Source of the DNA: Streptomyces sp. NBC_00670
Lineage (GTDB): Bacteria; Actinomycetota; Actinomycetes; Streptomycetales; Streptomycetaceae
Assembly (NCBI RefSeq): GCF_036226765.1
Contig: NZ_CP109017.1
Location: 6,697,001-6,761,000, forward strand
Length of the DNA stretch: 64,000 nt
Direction: 5' to 3'
A model generated the notes under the pieces. The model made no database searches. It was not told where the DNA came from and was given only the letters and a program-made list of their open reading frames with translations. The first letter of the stretch is position 1. Each line of letters begins with the position of its first letter. Position numbers and translations under genes: made by a program. Shown piece after piece: positions 51,963-64,000 of this stretch.

Positions 51963-52736
51963 CTACGCCCGCCGGGAGGCAACCCCCTCCCACACCATCC
52001 GCCCGAACAACGCGCCCCCGTACACCACGAACCCCGCCCCCGCGAACCACGACTCGACCACCAGCACCGTCCCCACCGCTCCGTAACTCACCGCGTTCGT
52101 CACCACGAGCGGCGTGAACACCAGGATCGAGAACACCCGCAGCCCACCCAGACACACCACCGTCGTCACCGCCCCCGGCAACAGCTCCCGCCACCTCACC
52201 TGCCGCCCCAGCAGAAACCGCGGCCCCCACCAGAAGAACAACAACCCCGTCCCCGCGCTCAGCGCGATCCGGTACGACCCCTCCAGCACCGACCGCGTCT
52301 GCACCTGCAGGTACAGGTACGCCATCAGCACCACCAGCCAGACCAACTGCCGCCACACCCGGTGCCAGGGCCCCGCCGCCAGCCCCCAGATCCTCTCGTA
52401 CCCGTTCTGCACACTCGCCGCGAACGACAGCCCGAACACGGCCAGCAGCACCGCACCCCACACACTCGTCGTGCCCACCACCCGGCTGGGCGGGGTGAAC
52501 ACCTCGCGGACCGCCGCCGCGGACCGGCCGGACAGCCCCATGCCGTCCACCAGCCACAGCGCGAACCCCCCGTGCCCCAGCGGATCCGCCGCGGCCACCA
52601 CGATCAGCAGCGGCGCCAGCGTGACCAGTGCGAGCGTGGCGAACCCCATGGCGCGGTGCAGCAGCTCCAGTTCCTTCGCCCGCCCGCGCAGCTCACCGAG
52701 CCACGACCGGCTGCGCGGCTCCCCGGACGGCTCCAT
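51963..52736 (-). CDS. YihY/BrkB family membrane protein
   Basis: A 257-aa protein with about six hydrophobic segments and family features: RAMGFATLALVTLAPLLIV at the N-terminus, NGYERIWGL and RQLVWLVVLMAYLYL in the middle, and VSYGAVGTVLVVESWF near the C-terminus. Function of the family is unsettled (once misassigned as RNase BN). The ATG at 52736 has AGAGGGG upstream; a longer reading to 53099 is a shadow of the next gene. The stop lies three bases after a dispersed repeat. The length is typical. Confidence 0.88.
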   Translation of the reverse strand: MEPSGEPRSRSWLGELRGRAKELELLHRAMGFATLALVTLAPLLIVVAAADPLGHGGFALWLVDGMGLSGRSAAAVREVFTPPSRVVGTTSVWGAVLLAVFGLSFAASVQNGYERIWGLAAGPWHRVWRQLVWLVVLMAYLYLQVQTRSVLEGSYRIALSAGTGLLFFWWGPRFLLGRQVRWRELLPGAVTTVVCLGGLRVFSILVFTPLVVTNAVSYGAVGTVLVVESWFAGAGFVVYGGALFGRMVWEGVASRRA

Positions 52737-52912
52737 GCTCGACGGCCCCTCTTCCCCGTTCGCCCCAGTGGTCACGCCGGTGAGTTCCCCAGGCCGCACG
52801 GACGGTAACCACGGCCGCACCCACATGCCCGGCACACACGCCCGGGCCGCCGGACAGTTGCCCGGCGACCCGGTCGGTGACCGCGTGACGCGCGGTCGGG
52901 CGTGCTGCGCGG

Positions 52913-53416
52913 TCAGGCGCGTACCCCGGCCCCCACCTCCTCCGAGAACGCCAGCGCCGGCACCGGAAGGGCGCGCGGCACGCCGAGCGCCGTGCTGAGC
53001 GTGGGCGTGGGGGACGGCGCCACCAGCGGGGCCCGCTCCGCGGACCGCGCACGGCGCGAGAACCAGATGATCTTTCCGCCGCCGGCGGTGGCACAGCACC
53101 CCCAGCCGTCGCTCAGCGCGGCGATCTGCGCCAGACAGCCGCTCGGCGCGTAGTGCGGCCGGATGTCCCGTTCACTGTCCTGGACGGCGGTGATCAGGTG
53201 CTGGCCGTTCCACCACATCTCGAGCGTGGTGTTCTTGTCCACCGCGTGCTGGGCGATGGTGTGCAGCAGCACGTCGGTGCAGTGGCAGACGGTCTCGGCG
53301 TGCGCCTCCAGGTTCCAGTACCGGAGGTGGGCGGTCAGGATCCGGCGGACCTGGTCGATCCGTTCCGGGGTGACGTCCACCTCGAGGTGGTAGTAACAGG
53401 GTGCTGCGGTCTTCAT
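52913..53416 (-). CDS. HATPase-like (anti-sigma/phosphorelay type) ATP-binding protein
   Basis: A 167-aa protein with the helix-strand order of GHKL ATPases: VTPERIDQVRRILTAHLRYWNL, then HCTDVLLHTIAQHAV, LEMWWNGQHLITAVQD in the N-box/G1 region and GCCATAGGGKIIWF at the end. It resembles Streptomyces RsbW-like single-domain HATPases. Canonical N and G2 boxes are partly altered (Asn to His/Gln), so ATP binding is uncertain. The ATG at 53416 has GAGGAG upstream; the C-terminal about 45 residues are low-complexity. It is divergent from the DUF5133-like gene. Confidence 0.72.
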   Translation of the reverse strand: MKTAAPCYYHLEVDVTPERIDQVRRILTAHLRYWNLEAHAETVCHCTDVLLHTIAQHAVDKNTTLEMWWNGQHLITAVQDSERDIRPHYAPSGCLAQIAALSDGWGCCATAGGGKIIWFSRRARSAERAPLVAPSPTPTLSTALGVPRALPVPALAFSEEVGAGVRA

Positions 53417-53786
53417 TGTCGTTGGCTCCTCACCGGCGAAGCTCTCGCTCCTCCTCGCCCTTCTGGGCCGAGCCCCGATCACGAAGCGTGAGCGGACATC
53501 GCTCCTGAGTCACTCCCAGGGTGGGAGGGCTACTCCATCCGCGCAACTCGAGCGGGGGTATCCCGCGGTGAGTGCGGCGGAAAGGGCCGAAGCGAACCGG
53601 GATGGTTGAAAACCGAACAGGACGCTTCGTGATGTTGCGTGCACCATGAGTGAAAGGTGTCGAGGGCCGTGACCGGGCGACGTGTCCGTGTGCGCGGCCC
53701 TCACCCGACGCCGAATCTCCCCGGCCGCGCACCGCACGGCCGGACCCCCCCGCGGCAGTCCAGAGGAAGAGGAGGTGACCGGTGCG
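53417..53786. other. 370-base divergent intergenic region
   Basis: This region lies between the HATPase-like gene and the DUF5133-like gene. It contains GGGTAT at 53556-53561 (no matching -35) and GGTTGAAAACC near 53601, a short inverted repeat. No strong promoter or small gene could be supported. Confidence 0.5.
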
Positions 53787-54140
53787 ATGCTGACGCCTGC
53801 CAGGGCCGAGGTCGCCCGCCATCTCGAGCGGTACCGGGAATGGGAACGCCGAATGCTCGCCGCCCCCGACGACCCCGAGGTGCGGGCCGGCTTCGAGGGC
53901 ATGGGCCAGACCCTCTGCACCCTCATGGGGAAGCGCTGCGCACGGGAGGCCGCCCAGGCCGCCGAACGCCTGCTGCGCGCCGACGTCGCCCCCACCCCCC
54001 GCACCGCCCCCGTACGGACGCTGCCGCCGGTCGCGGGAAAGCCGCGCGCGGCGACCGGTCCCCGCCGCGGCAAACGCGCGTCCGCCCGGCACGGCGACCC
54101 CGCCCGGCACGGCGAGCCCGCCCCCGCCGGCACCCCCTAG
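53787..54140 (+). CDS. DUF5133-like small protein (117 aa)
   Basis: A 117-aa protein from ATG 53787, preceded by AGGAGGTGA at 8 bases. The N-terminal 65 residues are helical (LTPARAEVARHLERYREWE, MGQTLCTLMGKRCAREA), matching what I remember of DUF5133, a Streptomyces-specific domain often linked to secondary-metabolism regulation. The C-terminus is Pro/Arg/Ala-rich and disordered. It lies 66 bases before glgE, separated by a CCCA-rich stretch with a GGAGGAGGAGG ribosome binding site. No enzyme motif is visible. Confidence 0.75.
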   Translation: MLTPARAEVARHLERYREWERRMLAAPDDPEVRAGFEGMGQTLCTLMGKRCAREAAQAAERLLRADVAPTPRTAPVRTLPPVAGKPRAATGPRRGKRASARHGDPARHGEPAPAGTP

Positions 54141-54206
54141 CCCCGACCCACCCACCACCCACCCACCGCGGCCGGCTCACGCACGGCGGAGGAGGAGGCG
54201 ACACCG

Positions 54207-56203
54207 ATGAACCCCGACCCCGCCATCGGCCGCATTCCGGTCCTGGACGTCCGGCCGCTCGTCCAGGGCGGCCGGCGCCCCGCCAAGGCCGTCGAGGGCG
54301 AGGCCTTCCGTGTCACCGCCACGGTGTTCGTGGAGGGCCACGACGCGATCGCCGCCAACGTCGTCCTGACGGACCCCGAGGGCCGCCCCGGCCCGTGGAC
54401 CCCGATGCGCGAGCTGGCCCCGGGCACCGACCGCTGGGGCGCCGACGTCACCCCGACGGCGGTCGGCGAGTGGACCTACCGGGTGGAGGCGTGGAGCGAC
54501 CCCGTCTCCACCTGGCGGCACCACGCCGGCATCAAGATCCCGGCCCGGATCGACACCGAGCTGGTCCTGGAAGAGGGCGCCCGGCTCCACGAGCGGGCCG
54601 CCGGGGAAGTGCCGGACGCCGCCGGCCGGGCCGCACTCCTCGCCGCCGCCGAGGCGTTGCGCGACGACACCCGTTCCCCGGAGTCCCGGCACGGTGCCGC
54701 GCTCGCCCCCCGGGTACGCGCCGTCCTGGCCGCCCACCCGCTGCGCGACCTCGTCACCGCCTCGCCCACGTACCCCCTCCAGGTGGAGCGGGAGCGGGCG
54801 CTGTACGGCTCCTGGTACGAGTTCTTCCCGCGCAGCGAGAACGGGGGCCTGGACCCGTCGGCGCACGGCACGTTCCGGACGGCCGCCGAGCGGCTTCCGG
54901 CCATCGCCGCGATGGGCTTCGACGTCGTCTACCTCCCGCCCATCCACCCCATCGGCACCGCCTACCGCAAGGGCCCCAACAACAGCCTCTCCGCGAGCGA
55001 GTCGGACGTCGGCTGCCCCTGGGCGATCGGCTCACCGGAGGGCGGCCACGACGCGGTGCATCCGGCGCTCGGCACCCTGGACGACTTCGACGCCTTCGTC
55101 GCCCGCGCCCGGCGGCTCAACATGGAGATCGCCCTGGACTTCGCGTTGCAGTGCTCTCCCGACCACCCGTGGGTGGAGAAGCATCCGGAGTGGTTCCACC
55201 ACCGCAGCGACGGTTCGATCGCGTACGCGGAGAACCCGCCGAAGAAGTACCAGGACATCTACCCGATCGCGTTCGACGCGGACATGGACGGCATCGTCGC
55301 GGAGACGGTACGGGTGCTGCGGCACTGGATGGCGCACGGGGTGCGGATCTTCCGGGTGGACAACCCGCACACCAAGCCGGTGGTGTTCTGGGAGCGGGTG
55401 ATCGGCGAGATCAACGGCCGCGACCCGGACGTGATCTTCCTGGCGGAGGCGTTCACACGGCCCGCGATGATGCACACCCTGGGCGCCGTCGGTTTCCAGC
55501 AGTCGTACACGTACTTCACCTGGCGCACCACCAAGGAGGAGCTGACGGAGTACCTCACCGAACTCTCCGGTGAGGCGGCCGCCTATATGCGGCCGAACTT
55601 CTTCGCCAACACCCCCGACATCCTGCACGCCTACCTCCAGCACGGCGGCCGCCCCGCCTTCGCCGTCCGCGCCATCCTGGCCGCCACCCTGTCCCCGACG
55701 TGGGGCATCTACAGCGGCTACGAACTGTGCGAGAACACCCCGCTGCGCCCGGGCAGCGAGGAGTACCTCGACTCGGAGAAGTACCAACTGCGGCCCCGCG
55801 ACTGGGCCGCCGCCGAGCGCGAGGGCCGCACACTGGCCCCCCTGTTCACCACGCTCAACGCGGTCCGGCGCCGGCACCCCGCCCTGCGCCGGCTCCGCAA
55901 CCTCCGCTTCCACCACACCGACAACGACTCCGTGCTCGCGTACAGCAAGCGCACCGGCACGGACACCGTGGTGACCGTCGTGAACCTCGACCCGCATCGC
56001 ACGCAGGAGGCGACGGTGTCGTTGGACATGCCGCACCTCGGCCTCGACTGGCACGAGGTGGTGCCGGTGCGCGACGAGCTCACCGGTGACACCTATTCCT
56101 GGGGCAGGGCCAACTATGTGCGACTGGAGCCGGGCGACAGGCCGGCACACGTGCTGACCGTCCTGCGACCGTCCTCACCGCAGATCGGAGGGTCACCCAC
56201 ACC

Positions 56204-56207
<4 letters not shown>
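54207..56207 (+). CDS. glgE: Alpha-1,4-glucan:maltose-1-phosphate maltosyltransferase
   Basis: A 666-aa GH13_3 enzyme that adds maltosyl units from maltose-1-phosphate to alpha-1,4-glucan. The catalytic Asp385 (FRVDNPHTKP), Glu414 (FLAEAFTRP) and Asp471 (NTPDIL) correspond, with a constant offset of 9, to the known S. coelicolor GlgE residues (394, 423, 480 from memory). The N-terminal domain is the GlgE-specific beta-sandwich (RVTATVFVEGHDAIAAN). It heads a four-gene operon: stop overlaps treS (ATGA). The start has GGAGGAGGAGG upstream. A CCCA-tetranucleotide stretch (about 54146-54167) precedes it. Confidence 0.97.
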
Positions 56208-57937
<1,730 letters not shown>

Positions 57938-57994
57938 CCCGAAGCACCCTCCCCCCGTGGATTCCGCCGCGTGGCCCGGAAAGGACGCGACGCC

Positions 57995-59376
57995 ATGCCG
58001 AACACCGCAACGCTCCGCCCGAGTGGCCTGGGCGCGGGGTCGCTGCTGACCTCACTTGCCGACCTGCTGCACGGCTGGCTGCCCCGGCAGCGCTGGTTCG
58101 CGGGCAAGGGCCGCCCCGTCACGAAGCTCGCCCTGCTCAGCGTGACCGAGCTGCACCCCGGGTGTCTGCATCTGCTGGTGCACGCGGGACACGCCGAGCC
58201 GCCGTCCGGGGAGCATCCCCTGCACGACTGCTACCAACTGCTCCTCGGCGCCCGTGAGACGCTGCCGCCGCACCTGGCGCCCGCCGCCATCGGCCGCCCG
58301 GCTGAGGGCCCGCTGGCCGGACTGATGGTCTACGACGCCCTCCAGGACCCCCGCTCGGCCGCCCTGCTCCTGGAGCGGCTGCGCACCCCGGGCACCGCGG
58401 GCGCCCTCGCCTTCGAACGTGACGCCAAGGTGCTGCTGCCCTCCGGGCTCGCGCCCCGGCTCCTGGACGCCGAGCAGTCCAACTCCTCGGTGGTGTACGG
58501 CGACACGTACATCCTCAAGGTGTTCCGCCGCGTCCAGCCCGGTGTCAACCCCGACCTGGAGGTGCCCGGTGCCCTCGCCCGGCAGGGCTGCACCCGGGTC
58601 CCGGCGCCCGTCGCCTGGGTCCGCACCTCGCTGCCGTGGGACGCCACCCTCGCCGTCCTCCAGCCGTATCTGCGCGGCGCCGAGGACGGCTGGACCCAGG
58701 CGCTCGGTACGCTCGCCTCCGGGGCCGACTTCACCGAGGAGGCGTACGAACTGGGGCGGGCCACCGCCGAGGTGCACCTCGCGCTCGCCGCCGCGTTCCC
58801 GCTGGAGTACCCCGACCGGCGCCAGCACCGGCACCTGGCGGCCGCGATGCGCGACCGCATCGACGCCGTCGCCCGTGCCGTGCCCCAACTCCAGCCGTAC
58901 GCCCCCGCGCTGAGCTCGGCGGTCGAGGCGCTCGCCGGACTGGACGCGGCCCGCCCCGCGCAGCGCATCCACGGCGACCTCCACCTGGGGCAGGTGCTGC
59001 GCACCGGGAACGACTGGCACCTCATCGACTTCGAGGGCGAACCGGCCCGCCCGCTGCCCGAACGCCGTCGCGCCCAGTCGCCGATAAGGGATGTCGCGGG
59101 CATGCTGCGGTCCTTCGACTACGCGGCGCGCACGGGCAGGCCGTGGCGCCCCGAATGGTCCCAGCGCTGCCGGGAGGCGTACTGCGCGGGGTACGCCGCC
59201 GCGGCCGGCTGGGACCCCCGCCAGGAACCCGAACTGCTGCGCGCCCATGAGACGGACCGGGCCGTGTACGAGGTCCTCTACGAGGCCCGGCACCGCCCCG
59301 ACTGGCTGCCCGTGCCGATGGCGGCGATCACCCGTCTCGCCGAACGTCCACCGGCCGGATCGAGGAGGCCCACACC

Positions 59377-59380
<4 letters not shown>
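57995..59380 (+). CDS. mak: Maltokinase (Mak/Pep2)
   Basis: A 461-aa kinase that makes maltose-1-phosphate for GlgE. The fold is aminoglycoside-phosphotransferase-like: RQRWFAGKGR at the N-terminal lobe, catalytic loop HGDLHLGQVL and metal site LIDFEGEP. The ATG at 57995 has AAAGGA upstream; the GTG at 57971 lacks a ribosome binding site. It overlaps glgB by ATGA. Together with treS, glgE and glgB it forms the trehalose-to-alpha-glucan route. Confidence 0.96.
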
Positions 59381-61584
<2,204 letters not shown>

Positions 61585-61607
61585 TGGCGGGTGGGGGTGG
61601 CCGGGGG

Positions 61608-61638
61608 GTTTCTCGCCCCCGCCGCCCCTACCCTTCCC
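61608..61638 (-). repeat. Dispersed intergenic repeat, family B, copy 3 (inverted)
   Basis: The reverse strand reads GGGTAGGGGCGGCGGGGGC then GAGAAACC, matching copies at 42773-42803 and 51930-51960. Confidence 0.7.
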
Positions 61639-61642
61639 GTCC

Positions 61643-61662
61643 CCGGGGGGGCAAGCCCCCGG
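61643..61662 (+). terminator. Hairpin downstream of glgB
   Basis: A 7-bp G:C stem (CCGGGGG with CCCCCGG, loop GGCAAG) lies 58 bases past the glgB stop. There is no T tract on the plus strand (an A-run follows at 61669), so termination strength is uncertain. Confidence 0.5.
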
Positions 61663-61725
61663 ACCCCCAAAAAGATCGCGCAGTTCCCACCCACCCGCAG
61701 TCGCCGAACGACAAGCACTCCCGAG

Positions 61726-62094
61726 CTATGACGCGCCCTCCCCGGAGGGGGCCGGGACGCGCGTGGGCCCGTGGCGGTCCAGCGCGTCCTCCAGCACCGC
61801 TGTCACCTCCGGTGGCAGAACCCCCGTGCCGCCCCAATTGACCAGAGTCTCCGCCAGGCACCGCAGCTTGATGTTGGTGTGCTGGGAGACCTCCACCAGC
61901 ACCTGCCAGGCCTCGTCCGGCGTCACGCGGGCCAGGCCGACGACCATGCCGATCGCCTGGTCCACGACCGCGTGCGAGGTGATGGCCTCCTTGAGCTGGC
62001 GGTTCTCCTCCTCCAGGGCGAAGATCCGCTCCGCGTCCGCCGCCGCTCCCACGGGGTCCTGCGGCTCCTGCCCTGCCCGGGCTCTCGAGGTCAT
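61726..62094 (-). CDS. ANTAR-domain protein (122 aa)
   Basis: A 122-aa protein with a coiled-coil lead-in (RIFALEEENRQLKEAI) followed by an ANTAR RNA-binding domain (VVDQAIGMVVGLARVTPDEAWQVLVEVSQHTNIKLRCLAETLV), the three-helix unit that binds paired hexaloop RNA antiterminators. There is no receiver or GAF domain, so it is a minimal form. The ATG at 62094 has GGAGGG upstream at short spacing. It lies 141 bases after glgB in convergent orientation. Its RNA target is not identified here. Confidence 0.88.
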   Translation of the reverse strand: MTSRARAGQEPQDPVGAAADAERIFALEEENRQLKEAITSHAVVDQAIGMVVGLARVTPDEAWQVLVEVSQHTNIKLRCLAETLVNWGGTGVLPPEVTAVLEDALDRHGPTRVPAPSGEGAS

Positions 62095-62162
62095 CGTCCC
62101 TCCGGGATCCTGTTCGGGGCCCACCGTGCGGGGCGTTGCCTCCATGGTCGCGGCGCGGGCGG

Positions 62163-62187
62163 GTGTGTGCGAGCCGGGACGGGGTAC
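62163..62187 (+). promoter_or_regulatory. Candidate sigma-B-like promoter upstream of udgX
   Basis: GTGTG (62163-62167) and GGGTAC (62182-62187) are separated by 14 bases, matching a Streptomyces SigB-type GNNTN-N14-GGGTAY pattern. The leader to the udgX ATG would be about 39 bases. The -10 lies in a GGGGTACCCC palindrome, a common motif here, so specificity is low. Confidence 0.35.
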
Positions 62188-62232
62188 CCCGGGGCGGCGA
62201 CGACCGCAGCCGCGGGTGCGGAGGTGACCCCC

Positions 62233-62904
62233 ATGAGCCGTACGCGTACCGACGACGACACCGGGCCCGCCGCCTACGACGCGGCCCCCTTCGTACCGGA
62301 GGACGCCGGGCTGGACGCGCTGCGCCGGGCGGCGGCCGGGTGCCGGGGGTGTCCGCTGTACGAGGACGCCACGCAGACCGTGTTCGGGCAGGGGGACGCC
62401 GACGCCCGGGTGCTGCTCGTCGGGGAGCAGCCCGGAGACCAGGAGGACCGCGCGGGCGAACCCTTCGTCGGCCCCGCCGGGCGACTGCTGGACCGGGCGC
62501 TGGAGGAGGCCGGGATCGACCGGGACCGGGCGTACGTCACCAACGCCGTCAAGCACTTCAAGTTCACCGTGCCCGAACGCGGCAAGCGGCGCATCCACAA
62601 GGCGCCGACGCTGCGGGAGGCGAAGGCGTGCCGCCCCTGGCTGACGGCGGAACTGGCCCGGGTCCGCCCCGAGGTGGTCGTCGCCCTCGGCGCGACCGCG
62701 GGCAAGGCCCTGCTGGGCGGCTCCTTCCGGGTGAGCCGGGACCGCGGCGTCCTGCTCGACCTCCCCTCGGACCCGGACGGCCCCCGCGTCCTCGCCACGC
62801 TGCACCCCTCGGCGATCCTCCGCGCCGACGACCGGGAGGCCGCGTACGCCGGCTTCCTCACCGACCTGAAGGCCGCCGCCAAGGCGCTGCGCGGCGCTCC
62901 GTAG
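62233..62904 (+). CDS. udgX: UdgX-type uracil-DNA binding protein
   Basis: A 223-aa family 4-like uracil-DNA glycosylase of the UdgX class. The motifs GEQPGDQEDRAGEPFVGPAG and LHPSAILR, and the UdgX-specific loop KRRIHKAP with His122, indicate the protein that forms a covalent adduct with deoxyuridine in DNA rather than releasing uracil. Early CRGCPLYEDATQTVFG suggests the Fe-S cluster cysteines. The ATG at 62233 has GGAGGTGA upstream. A SigB-like promoter candidate precedes it. Confidence 0.93.
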   Translation: MSRTRTDDDTGPAAYDAAPFVPEDAGLDALRRAAAGCRGCPLYEDATQTVFGQGDADARVLLVGEQPGDQEDRAGEPFVGPAGRLLDRALEEAGIDRDRAYVTNAVKHFKFTVPERGKRRIHKAPTLREAKACRPWLTAELARVRPEVVVALGATAGKALLGGSFRVSRDRGVLLDLPSDPDGPRVLATLHPSAILRADDREAAYAGFLTDLKAAAKALRGAP

Positions 62905-62927
62905 AGGGACGCCCGGCACGCCGCCCC

Positions 62928-62952
62928 GGCTGGAAACCGCGAGCCCGGGTAC
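62928..62952 (+). promoter_or_regulatory. Candidate sigma-B-like promoter of the 76-aa gene
   Basis: GGCTG (62928-62932) and GGGTAC (62947-62952) are 14 bases apart. Transcription would start near 62959, three bases before the ATG at 62962, which would make the mRNA nearly leaderless and explain the missing ribosome binding site. Confidence 0.4.
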
Positions 62953-62961
62953 TCGGACCGC

Positions 62962-63192
62962 ATGCATGAGAACACCGCACGCCACGATTCGGGCAAGAAG
63001 CCGGCCGGTACCGCCGCCGACGAGTTCCTCGAGGAGCTGGAGGAGCTCGGCGAGGAGGAGGACACCGACACCGGCGAGGGCGCTCCCGGCGGTTCCGGCG
63101 ACCCCCTCACCACCAGCCGGCACGCCAACCGCGAGGCCGCCGAGGGGCATCCCCAGGGCGAGAGCGGGCGGGACGGCGACCGCCGCGGCTGA
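62962..63192 (+). CDS. Small acidic protein of unknown function (76 aa)
   Basis: A 76-aa, very acidic, disordered protein with an EEF/EEL-rich helix (EFLEELEELGEEEDTD) and a Gly/Asp/Arg tail. There is no ribosome binding site before the ATG, consistent with leaderless translation from the promoter candidate just upstream. No homologue comes to mind. The gene lies between udgX (57 bases) and the decarboxylase. It may be a stress-induced disordered protein, but the start and reality of the gene are moderately uncertain. Confidence 0.55.
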   Translation: MHENTARHDSGKKPAGTAADEFLEELEELGEEEDTDTGEGAPGGSGDPLTTSRHANREAAEGHPQGESGRDGDRRG

Positions 63193-63280
63193 CCGGCCGC
63201 CCGTTCACCCGTCCGCGTACCCGACCAGTGGGAGGACCGGCATTCCCGAACCCGGCATCCCCGACAAGGAGGAGACACCC

Positions 63281-64000
63281 GTGGATCACACCCAGGCGCC
63301 CGTGCTCGACGCCCTGCGCACCTATCACGAGCGGGGCGAGACCGCCTTCACCCCGCCCGGGCACAAGCAGGCGCGCGGCGCGGACCCTCAGGCGCGGGCG
63401 GTCCTCGGTGACGCCGTCTACCACTCCGACGTCCTCGCCTCCGGCGGCCTCGACGACCGCCGCACCCGGCACGAGATCCTCACGCACGCCGAGGAACTGA
63501 TGGCCGACGCCGTCCACGCCGACCACACCTTCTTCACCACCTGCGGCAGTTCCCTGTCCGTGAAGGCCGCCATGCTCGCCGTGGCCGGGCCGCACGAGAA
63601 GCTGGTCGTGGGCCGCGACGCGCACAAGTCGGTCGTGTCGGGGCTCATCCTCGCCGGCATCGAACCCGTCTGGGTCGACCCGAGCTGGGACCCCGAGCAG
63701 CACCTCGCCCACCCGCCGCGGGCGCACGCCTACGAGAAGGCGCTCGAGGCCCACCCCGACGCCCGCGGTGTCCTCGTCACCAGCCCCACCCCGTACGGCA
63801 CCGTCGCCGAACTCAGCCGGATCGCCGAGGTGGCGCACGCCCGGGGCCTGCCCGTCATCGTGGACGAGGCATGGGGCGCCCATCTGCCGTTCCACCCGGA
63901 CCTGCCGTCCTGGGCGATGGACGCGGGCGCCGACGTCTGCGTCACCAGCGTCCACAAGATGGGCAGCGGACTCGAACAGGGCTCCGTCTTCCACCTCCAG
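63281..64000 (+). CDS. PLP-dependent Orn/Lys/Arg decarboxylase-type protein, partial
   Basis: A fold-type I PLP enzyme of the Orn/Lys/Arg decarboxylase class, cut by the right edge after 240 codons. FTPPGHKQARGA near the N-terminus, TTCGSSLSVKAAML, VDEAWGAHLPFHP and the PLP lysine at 226 (SVHKMGSG) are all present. The GTG at 63281 has AAGGAGGAG upstream. The substrate (lysine, arginine or ornithine) cannot be decided. It begins a new gene after the small acidic protein. Confidence 0.88.
   Translation, partial: MDHTQAPVLDALRTYHERGETAFTPPGHKQARGADPQARAVLGDAVYHSDVLASGGLDDRRTRHEILTHAEELMADAVHADHTFFTTCGSSLSVKAAMLAVAGPHEKLVVGRDAHKSVVSGLILAGIEPVWVDPSWDPEQHLAHPPRAHAYEKALEAHPDARGVLVTSPTPYGTVAELSRIAEVAHARGLPVIVDEAWGAHLPFHPDLPSWAMDAGADVCVTSVHKMGSGLEQGSVFHLQ

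Noticed and set aside
53556..53561. SigB-type -10 (GGGTAT) between the HATPase-like and DUF5133 genes
   Set aside because: No GNNTN element was found at 14-16 bases upstream, so the match is probably chance.

Overview
The window is a high-GC actinobacterial chromosome segment, almost certainly Streptomyces. The evidence is near-saturating G/C at third codon positions, Streptomyces-type hallmark genes (type VII secretion with EccB/C/D and a mycosin, the Fxs RiPP system, GlgE glucan pathway, SPW-repeat membrane protein, ANTAR regulator, UdgX), frequent GTG and some TTG starts, ATGA/GTGA gene overlaps, and short dispersed GC-rich intergenic repeats. No rRNA, tRNA, CRISPR, IS element or integrase was seen. 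All coordinates are for this window; starts were chosen from ribosome binding sites and family fit.

Region 1 (1-22011) is a type VII secretion (T7SS/ESX) locus. A minus-strand block runs eccD, eccB, a promoter, two WXG100-type small proteins, a 151-aa protein, a 1278-aa repeat-rich AAWKG-type protein, a YbaB-like protein, a third WXG100-like protein and a large CpnT-like protein that leaves the window. Hairpins follow several of these cistrons. Divergently, eccC (TTG start) runs rightward to a strong terminator. Beyond it on the minus strand lie mycP and an unusual beta-helix/double-AAA protein in the place where EccA would be expected, then a plus-strand lectin-domain membrane protein whose frame appears broken.

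Region 2 (22167-30597) holds a siderophore/cobalamin-type ABC importer (lipoprotein, permease, ATPase), a copper-handling run (Met/His-rich membrane protein, ECF sigma factor, small Met-rich protein, P1B-type ATPase, PCuAC-like protein) and an SPW-repeat protein. Region 3 (30693-32651) has a CooC/MinD-like ATPase with a short SCO5389-like partner behind a Zur-box-like palindrome, and an F420/FMN-type PPOX protein.

Region 4 (32769-41465) is a complete Fxs cyclophane RiPP system: a 53-aa precursor, a radical SAM/SPASM maturase fused to a domain with an intact HExxH motif, two TIR-like FxsC proteins and a 1346-aa FxsT (MinD-like, TIR-like, NB-ARC and TPR parts). These genes are nearly contiguous or overlapping and form the most unusual system here.

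Region 5 (41522-64000) is metabolic and stress-related: alpha/beta hydrolases, an FAD/Fe-S 2-hydroxyacid dehydrogenase, a pyruvate-oxidase-like ThDP enzyme, a GH15 hydrolase, an SDR, a BrkB/YihY membrane protein, an HATPase-like protein, a DUF5133-like protein, the glgE-treS-mak-glgB operon (trehalose to branched alpha-glucan), an ANTAR protein, UdgX, a small acidic protein and a truncated PLP-dependent amino-acid decarboxylase at the right edge.
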